Assembly (NCBI RefSeq): GCF_900114635.1
Contig: NZ_FOTQ01000005.1
Span: 124,001-188,000 of the forward strand
DNA: 64,000 nt
Source of the DNA: Shimia aestuarii
GTDB taxonomy: Bacteria; Pseudomonadota; Alphaproteobacteria; Rhodobacterales; Rhodobacteraceae
Reading direction: 5' to 3'
Below are positions 1 to 9,996 of the stretch, piece by piece. The translations under genes and the position numbers were made by a program. Under the pieces are notes generated by a model. It ran no database searches and was not told the origin of the DNA. It saw nothing but the letters and a program-made list of their open reading frames with translations. Numbering within the stretch: the first letter of the stretch is position 1; the number at the start of each line of letters is the position of its first letter.

Positions 1-3000
1 GCGGTGCGTCCTCGGTGCTGGCGGCCTTGCCGACCTTGGTGCCAAAGCCACGCAACTGCCCCCGCGCCTGCGCCGCCATCGCCCCAACGACGCTTTTGAC
101 CTGTGCCTCCAGGTCGCGCTTGGAGAGGGTCACGGTCTTGAGAACGGCCCCCTGCGCCCCCACAAGGTTGATGTAAAGGGCTTCGTCCGTGGGCAGGTAT
201 TGCGCCACCATCACGTCATCAGGCAAACGCTGACCAAGCGCGCGCAGGTCCAGAGGATTGAGCTGCAACATGTTGAACAATGCCGGCTGGTCCCTTTCCA
301 GACGTGCCAGTATTGCAATGTCGCGCTGGCGCGCCTTGAGTAGCTTTTTCTCGATCTTGCTCGCCTGCGGCGCGCCCGAAGCCTGCGCCTGGGTCAGCTG
401 TTCCTCCAAGGCCACGATCTGTTTGCGTGACTTTCGGAACGCCGTGGCAACCTTGCCTGCCTCACTGTCCTCGGGAAGCGCGTCCAGCAGGATATCGTTG
501 ACCTTCTGCATCTGGTCCTGCTCCAAAGCAGAAAAGGCATAATCCCCCCGCTGCTCCGAAATCAGGAAAGACTCGGCCCCAGCGCCCTCCGGGTCATAGA
601 TCGTGAGCCCGAAATCCGTCCCAACATAGACCCGGCCTCGCGGATCGGTCTCGATCGCATGCACCGTGCGCGCACCGTAATTGGCCAGGTCAGCGCGCGG
701 CAAAATCCAGTTCAGGCGATCCGCGTGGAACCAGGTCCCCGCCTTGTAGGCCACCACGCCACCTGCCGAACCAAACAACCAAAGGTCCTTGCCCAATCGC
801 GCCCCCTCAGTGCCCAGATACAACGCGGGCTGCACGTCCTTCAAAGCAAGATAGGAACTGTCCTCGATCCGGTCGTACTCATCCAACGCCCCCTTGCGCA
901 ACCGGGCGAACCCGCTCGCGGTGCCCGCAATCGAGAGATCATTATCAATTCGCGTCAAACTGCGCATGAACCAGCTGCCCAGAACATCCACATCGGCCTT
1001 CACGAACTGATCACCCCGAAGCTCGAACAGTCCCCCGATCATGTTGCGGTTGCGATAGGTACGATGCCCCTCGTTCGACGCCACCAAGAGAATGCGTCCA
1101 TCCGCATGTTCGTGAATCGCGTACAACATGTCTGATCGCACCGGATAATCAGGGTCATTCAGGAACATCGAAAATTCCCGTATGTCCTCACCCTCGCGCC
1201 ACCGGAAGACGCTCGCTCCCGCCACGGCCCAGATCGTGCCGTCGCTTGCCGCCAGTATGTCCTGGATTTCGGCATATCGCGGACCATCCGGCCCGGTCTG
1301 CTCTGCCGAGAACAATTCTCTTGGGCTAAGGGAACCGCGATCGAACCGCAATACTGTCAGGTCATCATGCGTGATCAGCGAACCATCCGGGGCCAGTTCC
1401 AGAATGCGGGCATTCACGCCGGAAAAATACTCTGCCTCCGCGCTGTCATCGGCATGATCCACCACGTCGATCCCGTGTTCCAGCGCGACGTACGTCACCC
1501 CAAGCTCAGGATCGCTGAGCAGGTCGTGCACCCGCGAAGCCGTTGCATAAGTGGCCTGCCCGCGCACGATCCCGGCGACCCCTTGCGACGTGATCATGTA
1601 AAGCCGACCATCACGTTCATGGGCTTTCTCGATGCCCACGGGTCGATCTGCTCCGGGCTGGGAAAAACTCTCGAACACCCCGTCGCCCATGACGGCCCCG
1701 CCCCGATCCGTCAGAACCGCCAACGCTGTTTCGTGTTCATCAAGCGCCACCCTTGTAAGGCCAAAGGGAGCATCGCTGGCTTCGATGGTTTCCTGCCCCT
1801 CAACAATGCGGGTTTCAAGCAACTCCGTCGCGGAATTGTCCCAGGGCGCCTCCAGCAAGGTATCGCCACGAAGAACAAAAAGCCGCTCCGACCATTTGTC
1901 CCCCAAGACGTCACGGACATGAAAGTTGGTCAATGTGCGGCGGGTGTCGTCTGACTGCCACCACATCCCGTCGCGCCCCATTGCCAACCAACCGCCGTCA
2001 TGCGCACGCAGCCGCTCAACCGGTGTGGACTCGACCATGGCATGCTCAAGCGTCTCGATATCCACCTCAGCCAAACCGGTATTGGTGCCCACAGCGACCG
2101 CTCTTGCATTGATCGCGAGCGCGTCAACACTCCCGGCGGGGAACCCATCTTCACCGCTTCGCCAAAGCCTTGGCGGCGCATCATAGTCGCCCTCCAGCAT
2201 GAAGAGACCGGACCGTCCCCCAAGCCAAAGCCGACCCTTTTCGTCCTCCACGACCGCCGACAGGTTGGACGATCCGCTCAACTCGGACACATCCGCCGAG
2301 GCCGAGAACCTATTGGCTTGCGCGTCATGGCCGAACCACTCCCAGAACCCGCGCCGCAGCACGGCAAAACCCTTGTCACTCACCACGACAACGTCGCCAT
2401 TGCGCCGCACGAGAATGTCGCGCAGCCGCACGCCCCGTTCGCTCAGAACTCGAGGGAACACCTCGTCCGTGCGGTGCATCCGCCAGAAGCCGGGATTTGT
2501 CAGGTGGGTCTTCCTGAGCCAGCCGACGTCGGACAACACACGCAAGCCCCCCTGATCCATCTCGGCCCGCAACCGGGCCAGCGCCCCGATGGTTTCGGGA
2601 TCCTGCGGCGACAATGTCCCGACCCAATCGCGCATTTCTCCCCAGACCTGCCAGATATCGCGCGGCACACCTCCGGGCCGCGTCCGGATCATCAGCCCGC
2701 GCCACAGGCGTACCGCTTCGATGACCTGACGTTGTGCCGTCGGCAGGTCATCCGCAGAGATGTTTCCTTCGGCAGCCATGTAGGAAAAGCCAAAGAACAC
2801 CTCGCTCAGGGTGCGTTCTGCCTCGCCCATGTGATCCGGGTGATCGGCCACCTTCTCCAGCAAGGCGCGCGCCAGCGCAAGATCGGCGTCGACTCTCTCC
2901 GAGAATGCCAAATCAGGCGCATTCCACACGTCAGACTGTGCCGCGCGCAACGCATCCAGTTGCGGATCATCGGCACTCAACCCGGAAAAATCGCCCAGCT

Positions 3001-5884
3001 GCACTTCGCGCAGGGTGCGAGCTTGGGTGCTCAATTGACCAAAGGCCGCGTTGATCCTGCTCGACAAGCCAAACCCGCTCTCCGATCCATCATCCATCAC
3101 AGCATTGACGCTGGCGATCTCGCCGCTGTCATCATAAGTGATGTCCAAATGCCCCATCCCGACCACGGTGATCTTCGTGGGTTTCCCAAGTTGCCCATAT
3201 TCCATCGTAAACTCGCTGCCATCGGCCACCCGCATCGAGGTGATCAACCGCTCCAGTCCCTCTTCGCCAAGAGGCGCATAGCCAAGCTCGATCGCTGCAT
3301 TTCGCCCGATCTGCATGGCCTGCAAATAGCCATCTTCGGTATAGCGAACTTCGCCGGTAACTGCGCCCAGACGAAACCCAAGCAGCCGCCCCGTGACCGG
3401 ATGATACCGACGTTCCCATTCCAACCCGTCCGGACGGATCTGAACCACTGTCATCGTCTCGAAATCAAGCGATTTGACGGTCAGCTGTTCGTTACCGGTG
3501 TCGGCACGCGCCCGTTCGAACCAGTTTACATAGCGCAGCGAGTTCGAAACCCGCGTCCCGCGGTTGTAGCGGGTATCAAAAAAGCGCTTATGCGCACCTA
3601 GTGCCCCATAGGCGTTCTCGGTTTCCTCATCGACATCCACGTCCGGATCCCATCGCTTGGCTCGGTCCAACAGGCTAAGCGCGACGACAGGCGATCCGCC
3701 GTACTTGTTATGTCGAAGTGCCATCTCCTTGAGCCGTTTGGATGATCGCGGCTGGCGATTGAGGTACCGATGAAAATAGATCAAAGCCTGCGCGTCGTTG
3801 CCAAGGTGCTCCGCAGGCGCCGCGGTAAACAGATGGGCATAGGAGTCACGGTCATCAGGGTGCGTGTCGATCCTGCGCAACGCGGCAAAGGTAAGTTCCG
3901 GAGATGCTCCGGCACGGCTCAGCAGATAGTAGCGGTACTTCCAGTACTCATCAAGCCCTATCCCCAGGTCACGCGCGCGGTCTAGGTCGGCGCTCGCCGG
4001 CCCAATCAGGGAAAGATCGTGGGCATGGTTGTTGAGCAATGCGTCGTCGATTTGGCTGCCGCGCTCAGCGTAAACAAGGGAAACCTCGGAATCCGGCGCA
4101 CCAGCTGATTGCAACCGCTCGATTTCGCGCCGTAGACGGTCCTGAGTTGCCCGCCAGTTGGACGGGTCAGCCTTTTCCATCGCTCGCGCGAGTTCCACGA
4201 CCGCAAACCCGCTTCTCGGATTTTTCTTAATCGCCAGCTCCCACGCCTCAAGCGCCGGAACACCCGACTTGATCAACTGCTGCCATCCGCTTTTTTTGTA
4301 CGGGTAGCGGCCAAGGAATTGCGCAAGCAGATCACGCGCCGCCGAATCCCCAAGTGTCGCACGCGCATAGTCCCCCATTCGGTCGATCCGCCAGTTCGAA
4401 GCCGGATCCTGCATGACAATGCGCTGCATCTCGGCAAGCGCCTCATCGGCGCGCCCATACTTGTTGAGCGCCCAGGCCGCATTGCCCTGCAACCAGGAGG
4501 CCTCGGGCAACTCCTGCTTGAAGATCTGGTGAACCTCGGCAAGGTCTTCCTCGCGCTCAAGGTCAAGCAAAGCTTCGTGCCAATAATTCAGTACGCCGTC
4601 ATTGGGCAACCCGCCTGCCGCACGATACCGCGCGACCGCATCCAAAACTTCCCGAGGCCGACCCGCCGCGTCCAGCGCGCGCATGAATTGATTGGCGGCC
4701 TCATAATGGGTCGGTGTCTTCTCCAGCACCGGCGCCAATGTCACCACCGCCTCGTTGGGGAAACCCTCCTGACGCAAAGCCTTGCCAAACAACACGCGAA
4801 GCAGATCATCCTGAGGCTCTGTTTCAAGCGCCTTGATGGCGACTTCGCGCAACAGCCCATATTCCCCGGCATGGGTGTAAATCCGCAATAGAACACGCGC
4901 CGTCCGCCCCAACACCGCTCCCTCGGGTTCAACACTGGTCGCCCAATCGCGTGTTTCCCTCACAACCTCATCAAACCTGCGCTGGGCGGCCAGAACCCGG
5001 CCGACCCGCTCTTGCGCATCACGGAACGGATAGACCGCCTCTTCTCTCCGGAACGACCCAAGCGCAGCATCGAGGTATTTCAAAGTTTCCTGTTGATAAC
5101 CAAGGCGGCGCAGTGCGTTGGGGTCCTGTGACGCCTGTTCCAGCCAGTATTCGGACAAGGCCAGCCGATCCGCTGCCGTGTCATCCGGTCGCGACAGCAT
5201 CCACAGGATCAGTCTACCGGCCGGTGTTTCTTTCAGTTCGGGTCGCCCATCAAGCCATGCCATCGTGCCTAGGGGGTCACCTGGCGCATAATCGCCCACA
5301 AGATACGCCGCGCCAAAATCGTTTGGGAAAAATTCCACCAAACGCCGCCCGATATCCCGGCACAAAGATAGGAAATCCGTCGAACAGGCGGCATAGGCCA
5401 CCTCGTAATCCAACCAGTAATCCGGTGAGGGACGCGCCAGAATGTCGTCGGCCAACCCCACGAGCAGACCGTCGCGGTCCGCCTGTTCATAGGCAAACGC
5501 ACGCGACGCCAACCCAAGGGTTTCCGAAAGGTCCATCGGGATTTCAGGCAAGGTATCGGGGGTCAGACTGCCCAGCTTCCACTGCGCCCAGCTCCACACA
5601 TGCGGGGCATAGGGATGCGGCGTATCCGAACGCATGTCCGCTTCTGTCGCCGAGATCAGCCCGCGAAACTGCCCTGCGTTCTTGAGCGCAATCCACTGGC
5701 CGATGCGTGCGTCCGCCGCGTCGGCGTTGGCCCCGACAAACGCGCCTTGCAACTCCCTGACATTCGGCGCGGTATAGACCCCATCCGCTGACACCGCCCC
5801 CGTGGGATCAGGTTCCGATGCCGCGACTGTCCCTTGTGTTGTCAGAACAAATACCGACAACGCCGCCCAGATTGTCTTTTTCAT
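1..5884 (-). CDS. Giant exported TPR / beta-propeller / CHAT-domain protein (3' end outside window)
   Basis: One uninterrupted frame of 1961 codons reads off the window edge, so the C-terminus is missing. The product starts MKKTIWAALSVFVLTTQG, a signal peptide. Residues about 300-560 are helical TPR-like repeats. From about residue 1150 to 1770 come propeller blades of the two-component-regulator type (GRLWLGGRSGLFML near 1215, GRVYVGTDFGLTIYD near 1750). A coiled coil follows at about 1810-1870, then the visible start of a CHAT caspase-like protease domain (LPDDVMVAQYLPTDEALYIN). The catalytic His and Cys would lie beyond the edge, so protease activity is inferred from family only. I checked the reading frame at several points and it is continuous. 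It follows an exported alpha/beta hydrolase gene by 46 bp on the same strand, which suggests one operon and joint action in the periplasm or at the surface. Confidence 0.85.
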   Translation of the reverse strand, partial: MKKTIWAALSVFVLTTQGTVAASEPDPTGAVSADGVYTAPNVRELQGAFVGANADAADARIGQWIALKNAGQFRGLISATEADMRSDTPHPYAPHVWSWAQWKLGSLTPDTLPEIPMDLSETLGLASRAFAYEQADRDGLLVGLADDILARPSPDYWLDYEVAYAACSTDFLSLCRDIGRRLVEFFPNDFGAAYLVGDYAPGDPLGTMAWLDGRPELKETPAGRLILWMLSRPDDTAADRLALSEYWLEQASQDPNALRRLGYQQETLKYLDAALGSFRREEAVYPFRDAQERVGRVLAAQRRFDEVVRETRDWATSVEPEGAVLGRTARVLLRIYTHAGEYGLLREVAIKALETEPQDDLLRVLFGKALRQEGFPNEAVVTLAPVLEKTPTHYEAANQFMRALDAAGRPREVLDAVARYRAAGGLPNDGVLNYWHEALLDLEREEDLAEVHQIFKQELPEASWLQGNAAWALNKYGRADEALAEMQRIVMQDPASNWRIDRMGDYARATLGDSAARDLLAQFLGRYPYKKSGWQQLIKSGVPALEAWELAIKKNPRSGFAVVELARAMEKADPSNWRATQDRLRREIERLQSAGAPDSEVSLVYAERGSQIDDALLNNHAHDLSLIGPASADLDRARDLGIGLDEYWKYRYYLLSRAGASPELTFAALRRIDTHPDDRDSYAHLFTAAPAEHLGNDAQALIYFHRYLNRQPRSSKRLKEMALRHNKYGGSPVVALSLLDRAKRWDPDVDVDEETENAYGALGAHKRFFDTRYNRGTRVSNSLRYVNWFERARADTGNEQLTVKSLDFETMTVVQIRPDGLEWERRYHPVTGRLLGFRLGAVTGEVRYTEDGYLQAMQIGRNAAIELGYAPLGEEGLERLITSMRVADGSEFTMEYGQLGKPTKITVVGMGHLDITYDDSGEIASVNAVMDDGSESGFGLSSRINAAFGQLSTQARTLREVQLGDFSGLSADDPQLDALRAAQSDVWNAPDLAFSERVDADLALARALLEKVADHPDHMGEAERTLSEVFFGFSYMAAEGNISADDLPTAQRQVIEAVRLWRGLMIRTRPGGVPRDIWQVWGEMRDWVGTLSPQDPETIGALARLRAEMDQGGLRVLSDVGWLRKTHLTNPGFWRMHRTDEVFPRVLSERGVRLRDILVRRNGDVVVVSDKGFAVLRRGFWEWFGHDAQANRFSASADVSELSGSSNLSAVVEDEKGRLWLGGRSGLFMLEGDYDAPPRLWRSGEDGFPAGSVDALAINARAVAVGTNTGLAEVDIETLEHAMVESTPVERLRAHDGGWLAMGRDGMWWQSDDTRRTLTNFHVRDVLGDKWSERLFVLRGDTLLEAPWDNSATELLETRIVEGQETIEASDAPFGLTRVALDEHETALAVLTDRGGAVMGDGVFESFSQPGADRPVGIEKAHERDGRLYMITSQGVAGIVRGQATYATASRVHDLLSDPELGVTYVALEHGIDVVDHADDSAEAEYFSGVNARILELAPDGSLITHDDLTVLRFDRGSLSPRELFSAEQTGPDGPRYAEIQDILAASDGTIWAVAGASVFRWREGEDIREFSMFLNDPDYPVRSDMLYAIHEHADGRILLVASNEGHRTYRNRNMIGGLFELRGDQFVKADVDVLGSWFMRSLTRIDNDLSIAGTASGFARLRKGALDEYDRIEDSSYLALKDVQPALYLGTEGARLGKDLWLFGSAGGVVAYKAGTWFHADRLNWILPRADLANYGARTVHAIETDPRGRVYVGTDFGLTIYDPEGAGAESFLISEQRGDYAFSALEQDQMQKVNDILLDALPEDSEAGKVATAFRKSRKQIVALEEQLTQAQASGAPQASKIEKKLLKARQRDIAILARLERDQPALFNMLQLNPLDLRALGQRLPDDVMVAQYLPTDEALYINLVGAQGAVLKTVTLSKRDLEAQVKSVVGAMAAQARGQLRGFGTKVGKAASTEDAP

Positions 5885-5930
5885 TGCAAGTTCCAATCGT
5901 TCCAGTCTTCCGGTGCGCACATGCGCGCGC

Positions 5931-7604
5931 TTATTCCCCCAAACGGGCCTCCATCACGTCCAGAACACCCAGCCAGAAATCCATCCGGTCACCCGGAGCC
6001 TTGTCAAAGCGCCGACGCGCCTCCTTCAAAGCATCCCCACCATAGGTCCGGATCAGATCACCCGCCGTGCGGATCTGTTCTACCGGGCACCCATCAGGGC
6101 GCACCTCCCAGACATTGCCCCCCTCACCACTTTCCCGTTCCGCCACACCACAGCGTTCGCGCGGGGCCCAGCCAAGCCGCACCACGCCAAGAATGTCTCC
6201 CAGCAACTGAGGGGCGTCACCGAAATAGGAATGCCCGAGGGAATCTGCCTCGATCTGCGAGGCATCAACCGTGTCCAACCCGGCAAGACGCACCACATCT
6301 CCATTGGCATCGCCAAGCCGATACCCCCCGTTCACCCGGCGCGACACCTGCAACGCCAGGTCGTGCCGCGAGGCATAAAGCGTCACGCCATCCGCCTTGT
6401 CCCGGATACCGCCGAACCGCGCCTGAAACTCGGCCCGGTCAACATCGGGTGCAGCAAGGATCAACTGTCCGATGCGCCTATCAGGGTTGCGCAACAGGAA
6501 GGTTTCCAACGCCTCGAGCGTATAGCGGTTGCCCATGGAATGCGCGATGATGTGCAGCTTCCCATTCCCACGTGTGGCCATTTCAAGGAAAGCTTCCATC
6601 GCCGGGCGCGATGGCACGACATTGTTGGAGTCGCTCAGATACCCGTAAAGCGACGACTTCGAGGGCCAGCTGTAATACATCGCCTGCCCCGGAAATTCGA
6701 GATCGAACGCAAGCTGCGCCGCTCTGAGCGCTCCGTCATGGAACGAAACATTATACCCGTGTACGAACAGGAGTCGGTCCTGTTCACCACAGCACCCTTC
6801 TGCAAAGGCATCACGGGTCAGTTCCTGCAATCCGGCCAGAACCACATGTTTGTCCGGATCGAGGTGATCTGTAAAAAACCACCCTTCCGGGCGTTCGATC
6901 AACCCGGCCAGATGCCCTGGCGGGATCGTCACCGTTAAGGTTCCAACGCGCAATGCGCCAAGCTCGGTACCGTAAAACTGCGCGGGATCCTTTGATCCGG
7001 TCGCAACCCGGTTGGTGCCATACCAGACTTCGACAGCCGTCGGATCGCCCTCGGCCCGGACCGTTCCCGGCGCTGGAGGCTCGGTCGGGATTGCATCGCG
7101 CAACTGGGCGATCAGCGGCAGAAGGTCTGGTTGCAGCTTTTCCGCCCGCGGTTCCAGCGCGTCAAGCCGCGCCAGCAGGGCCGGGTTTTCCGCACCAAGT
7201 CGCGCTTCAGCCGTGTCATAGGCTGCCAGCGCATGCTGAAGCGCCTCTTCTTCCAGCCCCAGAAGATCGAACGCCGCTACCAGAAGATCCAGCACCTCGG
7301 TCAACCTCGGGTCAGTCCGTTCCAATTGCACGACCAGAGGTTCCAGATAGGCACGTGCCCGCGCCCCGTCACCCGCGTTCAAGGCTGCACGGCCAAAAAC
7401 CAACCTCAGGTCGGGATCCTCGGCTTCTGCCAATATTTTGTCCGCAATCTCAAAGGCAGCCTGCGGATCGCTTTTCCGCGTTTCTTCAAATTCTGCAAAC
7501 GCCTCAAGCAGAGCCACTTGCGGCACTTTCGATACGTCCTGAGCCGCCGCTATACTGGCGCTGACAACACCAAGGATCAGCGCAAAGGCCTTAACACGCT
7601 GCAT
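5931..7604 (-). CDS. Exported TPR-alpha/beta hydrolase (DUF900-type esterase)
   Basis: A protein of 557 residues. I chose the ATG at 7604 because a GGGGGGA ribosome site lies just upstream and the product then begins with a clean signal peptide (MQRVKAFALILGVVSASIAA) ending in an AAA-Q site. Residues about 25-170 are helical and TPR-like. The C-terminal two thirds is a DUF900 alpha/beta hydrolase: opening VEVWYGTNR, oxyanion region LLFVHGYN, nucleophile in IIAHSMGNR (Ser356), a likely acid in ASRHDLAL and a likely His in DSLGHSYFG. It therefore probably hydrolyses an ester or amide outside the cytoplasm; the substrate is unknown. It is the first gene of the operon with the giant CHAT protein and is divergent from the MscS channel gene. 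Confidence 0.85.
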   Translation of the reverse strand: MQRVKAFALILGVVSASIAAAQDVSKVPQVALLEAFAEFEETRKSDPQAAFEIADKILAEAEDPDLRLVFGRAALNAGDGARARAYLEPLVVQLERTDPRLTEVLDLLVAAFDLLGLEEEALQHALAAYDTAEARLGAENPALLARLDALEPRAEKLQPDLLPLIAQLRDAIPTEPPAPGTVRAEGDPTAVEVWYGTNRVATGSKDPAQFYGTELGALRVGTLTVTIPPGHLAGLIERPEGWFFTDHLDPDKHVVLAGLQELTRDAFAEGCCGEQDRLLFVHGYNVSFHDGALRAAQLAFDLEFPGQAMYYSWPSKSSLYGYLSDSNNVVPSRPAMEAFLEMATRGNGKLHIIAHSMGNRYTLEALETFLLRNPDRRIGQLILAAPDVDRAEFQARFGGIRDKADGVTLYASRHDLALQVSRRVNGGYRLGDANGDVVRLAGLDTVDASQIEADSLGHSYFGDAPQLLGDILGVVRLGWAPRERCGVAERESGEGGNVWEVRPDGCPVEQIRTAGDLIRTYGGDALKEARRRFDKAPGDRMDFWLGVLDVMEARLGE

Positions 7605-7810
7605 CAAGGAATCCCCCCAAGTCCGGTTCCCGTTCAATGCCATTTTCATGGAAAACACCTGTTCAAAACGACCCGGATCCGGGCCACTGCGCGTCCTCCT
7701 GAAGCGACGCTAACACGCAGCCCCGCGTTGGCAAAACAGTTTATCTTGTCCCATCAAAGGTTTGTGGTTAGCGTTCTGGCATCGGGACGGAATATGGGGA
7801 CACTCGGAAA

Positions 7811-9877
7811 ATGCGCCTAATCATGCTGGTGCTGGCTGTGCTGCTGCCTGTGGGCGCCGCGCTGGCCGCAGAAACGACACCCGAAGTCTCCACCGACGAC
7901 TTCTTCGGCAACACGCTCGCGGTTTTTGACCTTCTGACAACCGCCTCCGCCCGCGCCGCGCTTCAGCTGGCAGGTTTGGTCGATGATTTCGGGCGGTTCC
8001 CCTCAGAAGTCGCCCTGTTCTTCGAACGGCTCGATGCCAGCGGCTTTTCGACCCTCGGCCTGTTGTGGCGCGCCGCGTTCTACCTCGGACTTGGTGTCTT
8101 CGCAGAGTTGCTGTTTCGCACCATCCTCAACCGCATCAGTTTTTCCCGCAATCGCGACGGCAGTATCCGCCTTGGCCATCGCCTCGGCTGGTTGGGCGCC
8201 AATCTCGTAGGACTCTTGATCTTTGCCGTGTTGGGCGGCTGGCCGCTCCTGATGAGCACGCAATCCGACCCCGTCGCTCAAACCGTCGTCGTAACCTATC
8301 TCACGGCCATCCTCGGCGTGCGGCTCTTCACAATCGGCACGCGACAGGTTCTTGCCCCCTTCAAGCCCGAGATGCGCCTTGTCATGTTATCGGATGCCGA
8401 TGCCCGCCGCCTCTACTGGCACGCGCTTCTGATCGCCGCGTGGGCGATCTTCTTTGTCGTAACCGCAACGCTGTTCCAATCCGGCGGCATGGAGCGCAAC
8501 GCGATCCTGATCTTCGTTCTGATCACACGAACCCTCGTTGCGTTGGCGGTCATCCTTGCGTGCTTTGCAAATCGCCGCGCCATTGCAGGTTTCTTCCGAA
8601 AGGGGGCCGATGGGCGTGATCGGGGGCGGGGATGGTCGTCCTTTGCCGGTATCTGGCACCTTCTGGTAAGCTTTTACGTGGTGGTCTCATGGTTCGCTGC
8701 TTCAATCCTCCTGCTGCTGGGCCGGATGGAAGCAAACCGCCTTGCGGTGCTCAGCTTCTTTGCCCTCATGGCGCTGACCGCCGCATGCCTTGCGCTTGAT
8801 GACTGGGCCGCGCGCGTGGATTCCCGCGCACCCGAACGCGAAAAACATCCAGACATGCCAAGCTTTGCCCAGTTCTTTGCCCGCCTTGGTCGGGCAAGCG
8901 CCACGGTGATCACACTTCTGGTGTTGCTGCGCCTCTGGAGCGGACCGTGGTCCGGATTTGTAACCGGGCGCGCCGGGACGATCGTGCCGGCCCTCACGCA
9001 ACTCTGCGTCACCCTGTTCATCGCCTACGTGCTCTGGCAACTCGTTGCCATCGGTTCCGAACGCATGCTTCAACGCAGTGCTTCGCAATCCGGGGAAACC
9101 GACGCAGTACGACAGACACGTGTCGCTACGCTGCTCCCGCTGATCCGAAATATCACCCTTGTCGCTATCGCCATTATCGCAGGCATGATTGGCCTTTCGG
9201 CCATCGGTGTCGATGTGCTTCCCCTCTTTGCCGGGGCCGGTGTGCTGGGTCTCGCCATCGGCATGGGCAGCCAGACCCTCGTGCGCGACGTGATTTCAGG
9301 GGTGTTCTTCCTGCTGGATGATGCGTTCCGCGTCGGGGATTTCGTCGATACAGGTGTGGCCATCGGCACCATCGAACGCGCAGGCATTCGAAGCCTCGGC
9401 ATCCGCCACACCGAGGGTGCGCTTCACACGGTACCGTTTGGCGAAATCAAGACGATCTCGAACCACTCTCGCGACTGGGCCATTTTCAAGATGGATTTCC
9501 GCGTGCCTTTCGAAACGGACACGGACAGCCTGCGTAAGAAATTCAAGGTGCTGGGCCAGCAGCTCAGCGAAGACCCGGTGCACGGTCATCTCTTCGTGGA
9601 ACCACTCAAATCGGCGGGTGTCGTACGCATGGACGAAAGCGCAATGATCGTCCGCGCCAAATTCAAATGCCGCCCCGGGGAACAGTTCCAGCTTCGCCGG
9701 GTGGTCTACGAGGCGGTCCGCCGCATGTTCCGTGAAGAAGGCATCGACGTCGCCGTGCGCGAAGTCCGGGTGCGCGCCACCAATGCCATAGAAAGCAACA
9801 GTACAAACGCGGGTGCAAGCGCCGAGGTTCTTGCCGAAGCGATCCAGGCTCAGACAAACCCCAGCGACGCACCCTGA
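7811..9877 (+). CDS. MscS-family mechanosensitive channel
   Basis: A 688-residue inner-membrane protein. It begins with a signal-like segment (MRLIMLVLAVLLPVGAALAA), has a short periplasmic stretch, then many transmembrane helices. The MscS signature is at about 470-560: a Gly/Ala-rich pore helix (LFAGAGVLGLAIGMGSQTLV) followed by RDVISGVFFLLDD and the beta domain (FRVGDFVDTGVAIGTIE, HTVPFGEIKTISN). It is longer than the 286-residue E. coli MscS and belongs to the larger multi-helix group. Expected role is release of solutes under hypo-osmotic stress. It is divergent from the hydrolase/CHAT operon, with 206 bp between them for promoters. Confidence 0.9.
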   Translation: MRLIMLVLAVLLPVGAALAAETTPEVSTDDFFGNTLAVFDLLTTASARAALQLAGLVDDFGRFPSEVALFFERLDASGFSTLGLLWRAAFYLGLGVFAELLFRTILNRISFSRNRDGSIRLGHRLGWLGANLVGLLIFAVLGGWPLLMSTQSDPVAQTVVVTYLTAILGVRLFTIGTRQVLAPFKPEMRLVMLSDADARRLYWHALLIAAWAIFFVVTATLFQSGGMERNAILIFVLITRTLVALAVILACFANRRAIAGFFRKGADGRDRGRGWSSFAGIWHLLVSFYVVVSWFAASILLLLGRMEANRLAVLSFFALMALTAACLALDDWAARVDSRAPEREKHPDMPSFAQFFARLGRASATVITLLVLLRLWSGPWSGFVTGRAGTIVPALTQLCVTLFIAYVLWQLVAIGSERMLQRSASQSGETDAVRQTRVATLLPLIRNITLVAIAIIAGMIGLSAIGVDVLPLFAGAGVLGLAIGMGSQTLVRDVISGVFFLLDDAFRVGDFVDTGVAIGTIERAGIRSLGIRHTEGALHTVPFGEIKTISNHSRDWAIFKMDFRVPFETDTDSLRKKFKVLGQQLSEDPVHGHLFVEPLKSAGVVRMDESAMIVRAKFKCRPGEQFQLRRVVYEAVRRMFREEGIDVAVREVRVRATNAIESNSTNAGASAEVLAEAIQAQTNPSDAP

Positions 9878-9996
9878 GCCATCAAGCTGCCCCTGCCCAC
9901 CCCCGCCAAACGGGTGCGACTCCCATTTTTTTCTGGCTGAAATCACCTGCCTGTGCAAAGATCACCAAAAAAAATAGCGGCTAAAAAGTACAGGTT

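Noticed and set aside
2000-3601. Long plus-strand open frame (533 codons)
   Set aside because: It is antisense to the giant CHAT protein, whose minus-strand translation shows clear propeller and TPR segments; the plus frame is low-complexity, His/Pro/Arg-rich shadow coding.
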